Shown here: in pieces, positions 1 through 6,206 of the stretch
Numbering within the stretch: the first letter of the stretch is position 1
How the letters are laid out: each line of letters begins with the position of its first letter
NCBI GenBank assembly: GCA_017430945.1
Contig: JAFRMB010000105.1
Coordinates: forward strand, 1 to 6,206
Length of the DNA stretch: 6,206 nt
Reading direction: 5' to 3'
Origin: Clostridia bacterium
Lineage (GTDB): Bacteria > Bacillota_A > Clostridia > Christensenellales > Aristaeellaceae
Translations under genes and position numbers: made by a program
Notes under the pieces: generated by a model
What the model was told of the DNA's origin: nothing
Database searches by the model: none
What the model saw: only the letters and a program-made list of their open reading frames with translations

Positions 1-168
1 GCCGGACTGAGCCCGAGCGATCCGAAGGACTCGCCGAGAAACCCGCGCTTGCCGAAGGCAGTAGCGCGGGGCGGTATGAGCGTCCGGCGGAAGCCGGACT
101 GAGCCCGAGCGATCCGAAGGACTCGCCTGGAGAAACCCGCGCTTGCCGAAGGCAGTAGCGCGGGGCGG
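1..168. repeat. Two tandem copies of a multi-hairpin intergenic repeat
   Basis: A 74-bp unit at 1-74 recurs at 93-168. The two copies are identical except for a 2-bp TG insertion at 128-129 in the second, and they are separated by 18 bp (75-92). Each unit contains two imperfect stems: 17-34 (copy at 109-126), with arms GCGA-TCC and GGA-TCGC, and 42-70 (copy at 136-164), with outer arms CCCGCGCT and AGCGCGGG and inner arms TGCC and GGCA. Both have a GAA loop on the plus strand. A perfect 7-bp stem joins the copies: GTCCGGC at 82-88, loop GGAA, GCCGGAC at 93-99. Position 1 falls inside the right arm of a further copy of that junction stem, so the array probably continues beyond the window. No open frame with coding character crosses it. 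It resembles REP/BIME-like dispersed elements, but the family is not one I can name. Confidence 0.85.
129..164 (-). terminator. Possible weak terminator hairpin after pilT
   Basis: On the minus strand, 9 nt after the pilT stop codon, a GC-rich stem (164-136: 8-bp outer stem, 2-nt bulge, 4-bp inner stem, UUC loop) is followed by TTTCTCC. The stem is strong but the T-run is short and interrupted, so termination may be partial. The hairpin also belongs to the tandem repeat, so it may be an element that happened to insert after the operon rather than a dedicated terminator. It could equally protect the 3' end of the pilus transcript from exonucleases. Confidence 0.35.
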
Positions 169-173
169 ACACA

Positions 174-1226
174 TCAGATGCGCTTCATCAGCGTCTCGGG
201 GTTGACGGCGTAGAGCAGCGCGGTCTCGCGGGTGATGACGCCCGCGCGGACCAGCCGCTGCAGCTCCGCGTCCATGGACAGCATGCCCTGGCCGGCGCCG
301 CCGAATATGGCATTGTCGATCTGGTGGGTGCGGCCGTCGCGGATCAGGTTCTGTATGGCGGGATTCGCGGTCATGACCTCGAACACCGCCACCTGTCCGC
401 CATCCTTTTTGGGCACCAGGCGCTGGGAGACCACAGCCCGCAGCACCATGGAGACTTGCACGCGCACCTGCGCCTGCTGTTCGGCGGGGAAGGTGTCGAG
501 TATACGGTCGACGGTCTTGGCCGCGCCGGTGGTGTGCAGCGAGGAGAGCAGCAGGTGGCCGGTCTCCGCCGCGGTGATGGCCGTGCGGATGGTCTCCAGG
601 TCGCGCATCTCACCCAGCATGATGACGTCCGGCGCCTGGCGCAGTGCGCCGCGCAGCGCGCGGGCGAAGGTGGGGGAGTCGTTGGGGACCTCGCGCTGGC
701 TGACCAGCGAATTCTTGTGGTTGTGGATGTACTCGATAGGGTCCTCGATGGTGACGATGTGGCCGTGGCGCTCGCGGTTGATCTTGTCGAGCAGGCACGC
801 CAGCGTCGTGGACTTGCCGCTGCCGGCGGGGCCGGTGACCAGGATCATGCCGTTGCGGAAGCGCGCCAGGTCCATGATCAGGTCGGGGATGCCCAGCGCA
901 GCCGGATCCGGAAGCCCGAAGGCCACCATGCGCAGCGTGGCGGCCATGGTGCCGCGCTGATAATATACGTTACAGCGGAATCGGCTCTTGCCGACCAGCG
1001 AGAAGGAGAAGTCGTCGTCGCCGTCGTCCTGCAGCTTGGCGATGTCGCGCCTGGCCATCTCATAGGCAGCGCGCACCAGCGCCTCTGTCTCCGCGGGCTT
1101 GACGATGTCGTCCGTCAGGGGGATCATCTGGCCCTTGACCTTGCAGGTCACGTGCGCGCCGGGCACGATGAATATATCGGAACCGGACAGCTCGTAGGCC
1201 CGGTCCAGCATCTCTCTCAGTTCCAT
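174..1226 (-). CDS. pilT: PilT-family type IV pilus retraction ATPase
   Basis: This 350-residue cytoplasmic hexameric ATPase of the PilT/GspE family is predicted to power pilus disassembly and retraction at the inner-membrane platform. Visible motifs in order are Walker A GPAGSGKST (132-140), Asp box IEDPIEY (160-166), Walker B VIMLGEMRD with catalytic Glu206, and the His box ending SSLHTT with His231. The PilT-typical AIxNLIR motif (AIQNLIRDGRTHQI, 290-303) near the C terminus separates it from PilB/GspE, as does its short length. No zinc-binding tetracysteine motif of the PilB/GspE type is present. The start at 1226 is chosen because GGAGG lies 4 nt upstream; an in-frame ATG 13 codons earlier has no comparable site. 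The gene overlaps the end of the preceding gene by 10 nt, suggesting translational coupling, and it is the last gene of the operon. PilU, a PilT paralogue, cannot be fully excluded. Confidence 0.95.
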   Translation of the reverse strand: MELREMLDRAYELSGSDIFIVPGAHVTCKVKGQMIPLTDDIVKPAETEALVRAAYEMARRDIAKLQDDGDDDFSFSLVGKSRFRCNVYYQRGTMAATLRMVAFGLPDPAALGIPDLIMDLARFRNGMILVTGPAGSGKSTTLACLLDKINRERHGHIVTIEDPIEYIHNHKNSLVSQREVPNDSPTFARALRGALRQAPDVIMLGEMRDLETIRTAITAAETGHLLLSSLHTTGAAKTVDRILDTFPAEQQAQVRVQVSMVLRAVVSQRLVPKKDGGQVAVFEVMTANPAIQNLIRDGRTHQIDNAIFGGAGQGMLSMDAELQRLVRAGVITRETALLYAVNPETLMKRI

Positions 1227-1654
1227 GTATCCTCCGTGATCGCCGTCAGGCGGTGGTCGACCCATGTGAAGCGCTTATCCCCGCCCAAGGGGTTCAGTTC
1301 GACGGCGCAGTCCAGCGTGCGGTAGCCGTCGGTCTGGCTCCAGCGGATCACGCGGCCGTCCATCTTCATCTCCGGGGGCAGATAGGTGCGCACGGCCAGC
1401 GCGTACGCCGCGTCGTCCTCGGCCACCTCGGCGTAGTGTGCGGCGATGGCGTCGATCCGCGCGAGCTGGCGCTCCGCATCGGCGTTGAGCTGATAGCCGG
1501 CCTGCACCACCTGGATGCTGCGGGCGGACAGGCGGCTGTCGTTCCTGGCGTTCATCAGCGAAAGGATGCCCAGCACGCTCATCGAAAGCACCACGACGAT
1601 CAGGATCAGCGACGCCGCGCCGGGCCCGAAGGAAATCCTGCTCTTGCGATTCAC
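1217..1654 (-). CDS. Single-pass membrane protein, PilX/GspK-like in layout
   Basis: This 145-residue protein of unknown function has a short basic N terminus, one hydrophobic helix at about residues 14-34 and an exported C-terminal part. Just after the membrane helix comes a helical stretch ending QAGYQLNADAERQLARI (51-67). This resembles the N-terminal helix of PilX/GspK minor pilins, where a hydrophobic segment leads into a conserved AE-rich stretch. There is a Gly at residue 10, but no Phe follows it and no Glu sits at mature position 5, so it is not a canonical prepilin. I recall similar hypothetical proteins beside pilus genes in Clostridia. The start is GTG at 1654, with GGGAGGG 6 nt upstream. 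It overlaps the previous gene by 4 nt (GTGA) and pilT by 10 nt. The reading frame and membrane topology are secure; the pilin-like role is inference. Confidence 0.85.
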   Translation of the reverse strand: MNRKSRISFGPGAASLILIVVVLSMSVLGILSLMNARNDSRLSARSIQVVQAGYQLNADAERQLARIDAIAAHYAEVAEDDAAYALAVRTYLPPEMKMDGRVIRWSQTDGYRTLDCAVELNPLGGDKRFTWVDHRLTAITEDTWN

Positions 1655-2076
1655 AGCGGTCCCTCCCTGTATACGACGCAGGGCAGCGAGAAGAGCTCCT
1701 CGTCCACCTGCCTCGCCTGATCCACGTTGCGCAGATCGTAGAACGCCCGGACACTGCCCTGCCAGAGCGTGCCGGCATCGGTGTCCGTCTGATCGCCCTC
1801 GACGTACAGCGTGTACGCGTCGCCGGCGCGGGTCCAGGCGCCGTGAGCGCTCCGGAAGGACATGGCCTCGAGCGCCGCGTCCGGATCGTCCGCCGCGCAC
1901 AGCGCCTCGGCGACGTTCTGGGCCTCGGCCAGGGCGCGGGTCTCCACGCCTGCCTTTACGGCCAGGTTGCGCGCGGTCACGAAGACCTGCACCACCACCG
2001 TGGAGGCGAGCATGAAGAACAGCACCGCGATGAGGATCTCCACCAGGAGCACGTTCGATCTGTTGTTATTGCCCAT
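1651..2076 (-). CDS. Pilin-like protein, GspI/PilV-like, noncanonical cleavage site
   Basis: This 141-residue protein carries a recognisable type IV pilin N terminus: residues 9-21 read VLLVEILIAVLFF, with Glu13 at the place of the invariant Glu5 of mature pilins. The residue before the expected cut is Asn8, whereas prepilin peptidases normally require Gly, or sometimes Ala or Ser. The hydrophobic helix runs to about residue 33. The following helix contains AEAQNVAEAL (50-59), reminiscent of the AxN..AE stretch of GspI and PilV. The C-terminal domain (about 65-141) is short and probably exported; Cys60 and Cys133 are its only cysteines, so a disulphide is possible. ATG at 2076 has AGGAG 6 nt upstream. 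It lies 50 nt after the DUF4860 gene and overlaps the next gene by 4 nt. Likely role: minor pilin or pseudopilin of the system encoded by this operon. Confidence 0.88.
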   Translation of the reverse strand: MGNNNRSNVLLVEILIAVLFFMLASTVVVQVFVTARNLAVKAGVETRALAEAQNVAEALCAADDPDAALEAMSFRSAHGAWTRAGDAYTLYVEGDQTDTDAGTLWQGSVRAFYDLRNVDQARQVDEELFSLPCVVYREGPL

Positions 2077-2126
2077 GTTGAACTCCTAACACATTCCCGG
2101 ATCGTATGACACGTGAATGATCGGCG

Positions 2127-2615
2127 CTATGCCTTGCACCTGAGCGCTACCTGCACGGTGCAGGGCTCGCCGTTGACGTCTGTCATCGTGACGGTCACCA
2201 GGCCGCCTTCGACGGCGGCGTCGAAACTGCCGGCGGGACAGATCGGCGTGCCGTCCTCGGGGTCGAAGTCGTCGCCGTCGTCGCCGGTGAACTGCTCGTA
2301 GAGCTGGTCTTCATAGCGGTAGATCCACGTGATGTACCCTTCGCCGTCGATCTCCTCGCGCAGCGCCAGCGCCGTGATGCCTTCCGGCTGCTCGACGCTC
2401 ACGGCCCCCGCGCCGTCCTCTGCGCGGATCATGCTGCGCACGTAGGCGCTCAGCACGCGGTGATCGTTGTTGGCGTCCGAGCGGTCCACGGTGCCGCGGT
2501 ACATCTGCGCGCCCAGCAGCACCATCAGCGTGGACATCACCGCGAACAGCCCCAGCAGCACGAACACGAACACGCCCTGCACGCTGTGGCTGACCCTGAT
2601 ATTGCGCCTGTTCAC
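2127..2615 (-). CDS. DUF4860 domain single-pass membrane protein
   Basis: This 162-residue protein matches my memory of the DUF4860 family, seen in Clostridia next to pilus genes. Residues 14-36 (starting GVFVFVLLGLFAVMS) form the membrane helix. Next comes a polar helix (about 40-65) ending in RSMIRAEDGAG, then a predicted beta-rich exported domain with the acidic stretch GDDGDDFDPED (111-121), which could bind a metal ion. The layout parallels GspJ/PilW minor pilins, and Gly14 sits where a prepilin cut would fall, but Glu5 is absent. Biochemical function is unknown. The start is GTG at 2615: a TGA two codons upstream rules out an earlier start, and GGAGG lies 10 nt away. It overlaps the stop of the upstream gene by 4 nt (GTGA), so it is probably translated by coupling. 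A 50-nt gap separates it from the next gene. Confidence 0.9.
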   Translation of the reverse strand: MNRRNIRVSHSVQGVFVFVLLGLFAVMSTLMVLLGAQMYRGTVDRSDANNDHRVLSAYVRSMIRAEDGAGAVSVEQPEGITALALREEIDGEGYITWIYRYEDQLYEQFTGDDGDDFDPEDGTPICPAGSFDAAVEGGLVTVTMTDVNGEPCTVQVALRCKA

Positions 2616-2920
2616 GATTCATCCGCCTCCACTTCCGTCACGTAGATCTCCGGCACAAGGTTCGAGGCGAAGGCTTCGTAGGTCACGAAGTATCGCGATT
2701 CGTCGTAAGCCAGGCCGTAGTTCTCGCGGAGGTATTCCAGGTCGCTCGGATAGGCGCCCTCGACGGCGTAACAGGTGAGCGCGGCGTTGTGCACCGCGTC
2801 CTCCACGAACTGCGTCTGCGCGCCGCTGTGGGCGGTGCCGACGCGGGAGACCACCGCCCACACGCCCGCGAGCAGCAGGACCAGCAGGAGCACCACTGCG
2901 ACCTCCCTGCGGTTGATCAT
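2612..2920 (-). CDS. Small single-pass protein, pseudopilin-like C-terminal motif
   Basis: This 102-residue protein of unknown function starts with MINRRE and goes straight into a hydrophobic helix (about 7-25), followed by an exported domain of about 75 residues. Its most telling stretch is HNAALTCYAVEGAYPSDLEY (44-63). It resembles the part of GspG-type pseudopilins in which a helix with a repeating Ala/Tyr pattern ends in G-x-YP-x-xL. A normal prepilin leader (Gly-Phe followed by Glu5) is missing. Similar short proteins occur beside pilC and DUF4860 genes in Clostridia, as far as I recall. ATG at 2920 follows a GGGGG run at 8 nt. It starts 35 nt after pilC and overlaps the DUF4860 gene by 4 nt. 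The frame is well supported by its operon position; GspG/GspH-like function is inference. Confidence 0.85.
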   Translation of the reverse strand: MINRREVAVVLLLVLLLAGVWAVVSRVGTAHSGAQTQFVEDAVHNAALTCYAVEGAYPSDLEYLRENYGLAYDESRYFVTYEAFASNLVPEIYVTEVEADES

Positions 2921-2955
2921 CGCCCTTTCCCCCTTTCAAGTCGGACGCGGCTGCG

Positions 2956-4008
2956 TCACAGCATGCTGGAGAGTATGCCCGCCATGGGCAGCATCACGGA
3001 CAGCAGTATGGCGCCGATGACGATGGACAGCAGCGCAATCAGGGTGGGCTCGATGATCGCCACCAGCTGGGCGATGCCGGTCTCCACCTGTTCTTCGTAG
3101 ATGCCGGAGATCCTGGCCATCACCTGGTCCTCCCGGCCGGCCGCCACGCCCATGCGGATCATGCGGTCGTGCAGGCCGTCGAACAGCTTCGAGTGCGATA
3201 CGGCGTCGGCGAAGGACGCGCCGGAGTCAAGCTCGCTGCGGATGCCTTCGACCTTCCGGGCCGCTTCGCCGTCGGAGATGATCGAGGGCAGGAGCCGGAA
3301 CGCCTCGCCGGTGGGGAAGCCGCTGGAGAGCATCATCGAGAGCACGCTGGCCACGCGGGAGGCGGACAGCTTCATGCTGAGCGTGCGGATCGGCGGGAAC
3401 AGCCGGCGCAGGAAGCCCAGCACGCTTTCGCGGGCGGAGGTCTTCATCAGGATCGCGCACACGAGCACGGCCAGCACCACCAGGCCCACCAGCGCCAGCA
3501 CCACCCAGCCGATGGTGGAGCCCAGCTTCATGAGCGCCGAGCCGGAGCGGGTCAGCTCCATGCCCATGGAGTTCAGCACCCGCTGGAACACGGGGAGCAC
3601 CTTCCACAGCATGATCATGATGATGAGCACCAGCATGACGCCCAGCACCAGCGGATAGGTGATCGCGCTGACCACGGAGGTGCGGATGCGGTCCTCGCGG
3701 CCGTAGTAGTCGGCCAGGCCGTTCATCACGCTCTCCAGCTGGCCGGTCTGCTCGCCGATGCCGGCCATCTCCACCAGGTAGGTGGGCCAGCGACTGTCCT
3801 GCTTGAGCGCCTCGTGCAGCGAGCCCGTCTCGTTGACGCGCTGGCTGGCCAAAGCGTACAGGTCGGCGTATTCCGAGCCTTTGGTGGTCTCCGCCAGCGT
3901 CTCCATGCCGTCGTAGAGCGGAAGGCCCGCCGACAGTATCAGTGCGATCTGGCTGCAGAAGCTGGACAGCTCCGCGGAAGTGATGCCACGATTTCTCTTA
4001 CCGGCCAT
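2956..4008 (-). CDS. pilC: PilC/GspF inner-membrane platform protein
   Basis: This is a 350-residue polytopic protein of the type II secretion system F family. In type IV pili it forms the membrane platform that couples the ATPase hexamer to pilin insertion or removal. Two T2SSF repeats are visible. The first (about 12-138) has IGEQTGQLESVM (84-95) and ends in a membrane helix at about 115-138. The second (about 213-342) has GVAAGREDQVM (287-297) and the C-terminal signature IEPTLIALLSIVIGAILLSV (319-338). A middle helix spans about 166-188. It is shorter than proteobacterial PilC (about 400 residues), mainly because the N-terminal cytoplasmic extension is reduced, as is common in Bacillota. 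The start at 4008 has AGGAGG 9 nt upstream; an in-frame ATG 22 codons earlier lies near the preceding stop codon and lacks a site. The gene lies 70 nt downstream of the transglutaminase gene with no clear terminator between. Confidence 0.94.
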   Translation of the reverse strand: MAGKRNRGITSAELSSFCSQIALILSAGLPLYDGMETLAETTKGSEYADLYALASQRVNETGSLHEALKQDSRWPTYLVEMAGIGEQTGQLESVMNGLADYYGREDRIRTSVVSAITYPLVLGVMLVLIIMIMLWKVLPVFQRVLNSMGMELTRSGSALMKLGSTIGWVVLALVGLVVLAVLVCAILMKTSARESVLGFLRRLFPPIRTLSMKLSASRVASVLSMMLSSGFPTGEAFRLLPSIISDGEAARKVEGIRSELDSGASFADAVSHSKLFDGLHDRMIRMGVAAGREDQVMARISGIYEEQVETGIAQLVAIIEPTLIALLSIVIGAILLSVMLPMAGILSSML

Positions 4009-4078
4009 GAACGATAACCTCCTCTGCGATCCCGTTGCCGGATGGATCCCGCCCTGTCGCGCGATGCGCGGCACGGGG

Positions 4079-4903
4079 TCAATACATTCGCTCGATCTTG
4101 TATTTTTTCGCCTTCAGCGCGCCGATGGCGGCGGTGGGATCGAAGAACTGATCCTTGCCGTTCAGCACGCTGCTCGTCCAGGCGTGATAGTATTTGTCCG
4201 CGTAGCCAATGACCAGCTTGCAGGGCACGTGCTGTACCCTGAGCATGCAGCACATCACGGCGGAGAGGTCCTGGCAGATGCCCATGCGGTTCTCATAGCA
4301 GTAGTCGATGTCGGGCAGCGCGCCGGAAGAGATGGTCTTGGCGCGCACGAAGTCATAGGCGAATTCGCTGCTTATGAAATCGGTGATGATGCGGTAGCAC
4401 TCCTCGGGCCCGGCGCCCTTGCACAGCTCGTCGGACTTCTGAACGGCCGAGGTGAACAGTTCGTAATTCACATATTGATTGGGCACGGTGTAGGCGGCGT
4501 TCTCGTCGACGAGCTTCGCGTCGAGCTTGACCTTGCCCTCGGCGGAGAACTTCGAGCCCTTGACGTTCTCGTAGAGCGATATCTCGTATTTTCCGGAGCC
4601 CAGCTGCAGCGGGAAGGCTTCGTATTCGCCCTGGTTGTTCAGATCGTAGGTCAGCTGGGTCTTGCCGAAGGCCACGCGGATCTTGAGGGCGCGCTTGGAG
4701 GGCTCGGCTGCCCGGACCATCACGTAGCCGAGGGAGATGTTGCTGGCATCCACTTCGAGCCTGCCGTCCGCGCGGATGTCCGCGCCGTCAGCGGCAGGCC
4801 ATACCGCGTCCGTGGACGCGGCCATTCCACCGACCGCCCATGCGAACATGAGCAGCAGGATGGCCGTCATGGCGCCTGCGCGTAGGATGCCTGATCTGAG
4901 CAT
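4079..4903 (-). CDS. Secreted transglutaminase-like (papain-fold) protein
   Basis: This 274-residue protein has an N-terminal Sec signal: hydrophobic residues 11-26, with a likely cut after Ala28 or Ala29. Residues about 40-140 look beta-rich and have no name I can assign. Residues about 150-260 form a transglutaminase-like domain with the full catalytic triad: Cys210 in MGICQDLSA, His240 in YYHAWTSS and Asp255 in FFDPT. Family members crosslink, hydrolyse or otherwise modify protein amide bonds, and some act as cell-wall-associated proteases. The substrate here is unknown. Other cysteines (161, 169, 202, 218, 219, 228) are present. ATG at 4903 is chosen because GGGAGG lies 10 nt upstream and the promoter lies just beyond; longer in-frame starts would place that promoter inside the coding region. 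As first gene of the probable pilus operon, it may act on exported pilus subunits or surface proteins, which is inference. Confidence 0.9.
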   Translation of the reverse strand: MLRSGILRAGAMTAILLLMFAWAVGGMAASTDAVWPAADGADIRADGRLEVDASNISLGYVMVRAAEPSKRALKIRVAFGKTQLTYDLNNQGEYEAFPLQLGSGKYEISLYENVKGSKFSAEGKVKLDAKLVDENAAYTVPNQYVNYELFTSAVQKSDELCKGAGPEECYRIITDFISSEFAYDFVRAKTISSGALPDIDYCYENRMGICQDLSAVMCCMLRVQHVPCKLVIGYADKYYHAWTSSVLNGKDQFFDPTAAIGALKAKKYKIERMY

Positions 4904-4935
4904 GGTCCACTTACCTCCCATAGCTTTGCGGGAAA

Positions 4936-4964
4936 AGTATATCATATATATGACAGGTTTGCAA
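4936..4964 (-). promoter_or_regulatory. Sigma-A-type promoter of the pilus operon
   Basis: On the minus strand, TTGCAA (4964-4959) and TATACT (4941-4936) are separated by 17 nt, which fits the vegetative consensus at 4/6 and 5/6 positions. Transcription would begin near 4929, giving a leader of roughly 26 nt that contains the GGGAGG site. A run of eight A residues (4986-4979 on this strand) sits about 50-57 nt upstream of the predicted start, where an UP element would act. A perfect 12-bp palindrome, TCATATATATGA (4942-4953), fills most of the spacer next to the -10 and could be an operator. Confidence 0.7.
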
Positions 4965-4986
4965 GGACGGCGCTGCGGTTTTTTTT

Positions 4987-5160
4987 CGCTGACGCGATGA
5001 CGGTCGCCCGTGAGCCGGCTTGGACGCGTACGCGGGGCGGCGGGCGATGAGGGCATCGCCCCTGCACTGTGACCGCCGCACGTGCGCACGCGATCCGCGC
5101 CGGCCGCTTTTCCGCCCGACGGGGCTGACGCCGGCGGATCGCGGCGCAAATTCGGAAATG
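4987..5160. repeat. GC-rich palindrome cluster in the divergent intergenic region
   Basis: Between the two divergent promoters lies a very GC-rich stretch with no convincing gene. It holds a perfect 10-bp palindrome CGCGTACGCG (5025-5034), an 8-bp stem with 4-nt loop (GGGCGATG 5042-5049, CATCGCCC 5054-5061), a second 10-bp palindrome CGTGCGCACG (5081-5090), and a longer inverted repeat whose arms at 5090-5104 and 5130-5142 pair over 13 bp with a 2-nt bulge. None is followed by a T-run that would make it a terminator, and none lies downstream of a gene end. A composite dispersed repeat is the simplest reading; a regulatory insulator or a small RNA is possible but unsupported. Confidence 0.55.
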
Positions 5161-5216
5161 GCGGCACGAATGCGAGAGTTTACCAATATTTAACGGTAAA
5201 ATCGGTACTTTGAGCC

Positions 5217-5245
5217 TTGATTTATCCATATAAAACGGTTACACT
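5217..5245 (+). promoter_or_regulatory. Sigma-A-type promoter of groESL
   Basis: TTGATT (5217-5222) and TACACT (5240-5245) are spaced by 17 nt, each 4/6 to consensus. Transcription is predicted to start near 5252, placing the CIRCE operator immediately downstream, the usual HrcA-regulated arrangement. A TATAAA at 5229-5234 is closer to a -10 consensus, but no -35 sits at a workable distance from it. Confidence 0.6.
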
Positions 5246-5259
5246 ATGCATTGTAAGCG

Positions 5260-5612
<353 letters not shown>

Positions 5613-5629
5613 CGCCTCGCCCCGCGTGA

Positions 5630-6206
<577 letters not shown>

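Noticed and set aside
1..168. CRISPR array
   Set aside because: Only two units are seen, each long (74-76 bp) and built of several hairpins, with an 18-bp interval that itself forms a stem with the repeat. This is not repeat-spacer architecture.
1227..1265. Upstream in-frame ATG extending PilT by 13 residues
   Set aside because: The extension has no ribosome binding site at a proper distance and is not PilT-like. The ATG at 1226 has GGAGG 4 nt upstream and begins the family-like sequence.
324..1325. Long plus-strand open frame of 333 codons opposite pilT
   Set aside because: It is antisense to a gene with clear PilT motifs. Its translation is low-complexity (rich in His, Gln, Gly and Arg), as expected from a GC-rich shadow frame.
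3169..4017. Plus-strand open frame opposite pilC
   Set aside because: Its composition is dominated by His, Gln, Ala and Gly with no domain, and it is antisense to an intact pilC; a shadow frame.
3980..4885. Plus-strand open frame of 301 codons opposite the transglutaminase gene
   Set aside because: No recognisable domain or start signal. The minus strand encodes a signal peptide and a complete Cys-His-Asp triad.
4970..4986. T8 run on the plus strand as an intrinsic terminator
   Set aside because: No adequate stem precedes it and no plus-strand gene ends there. On the minus strand it is better read as an A-tract upstream of the pilus promoter.
4904..5167. N-terminal extension of the transglutaminase frame up to 5167
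   Set aside because: The extension is Arg/Pro-rich, would bury the promoter and palindromes in coding sequence, and precedes a good signal peptide that begins at 4903.

Overview
The window looks like chromosomal DNA from a GC-rich member of the Clostridia (Bacillota), possibly a gut or rumen lineage. This rests on a perfect CIRCE operator upstream of groES, strong GGAGG-type ribosome binding sites, GTG starts at coupled gene junctions, and a type IV pilus-like operon with small proteins (including a DUF4860 member) of a kind known from this group. The genus cannot be named from the sequence alone.

Layout. Positions 1-168 hold two near-identical copies of a 74-76 bp multi-hairpin repeat, with nothing coding. 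Positions 174-4903 hold seven genes, all on the minus strand. In order of transcription they are: a secreted transglutaminase-like protein (4903-4079), a PilC/GspF inner-membrane platform protein (4008-2956), a 102-residue single-pass protein (2920-2612), a DUF4860 protein (2615-2127), a 141-residue pilin-like protein (2076-1651), a 145-residue single-pass protein (1654-1217) and the retraction ATPase PilT (1226-174). A good sigma-A-type promoter lies at 4936-4964, and no internal terminator is visible, so the set is probably one operon. Positions 4904-5327 form a divergent intergenic region. It carries the pilus-operon promoter, a GC-rich cluster of palindromes, and the groE promoter with its CIRCE element. 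Positions 5328-5612 encode GroES, and 5663 to the window end encodes the first 181 residues of GroEL, both on the plus strand.

How the genes work together. PilC/GspF and PilT are recognisable parts of a type IV pilus or type II secretion machine. The four short proteins between them each have one N-terminal membrane helix and a small exported domain. That is the topology of the minor pseudopilins GspH-K (FimU, PilV, PilW, PilX in pili), but only one keeps the pilin Glu5 and none has a canonical prepilin cleavage site. My inference is that this is a compact, diverged type IV filament operon in which these four proteins act as the minor-pilin or priming set, with a transglutaminase-like enzyme as a secreted partner. 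The assembly ATPase PilB, a major pilin, a prepilin peptidase and the PilM/N/O proteins are not in the window. The groESL side is an ordinary HrcA/CIRCE-regulated chaperonin operon.
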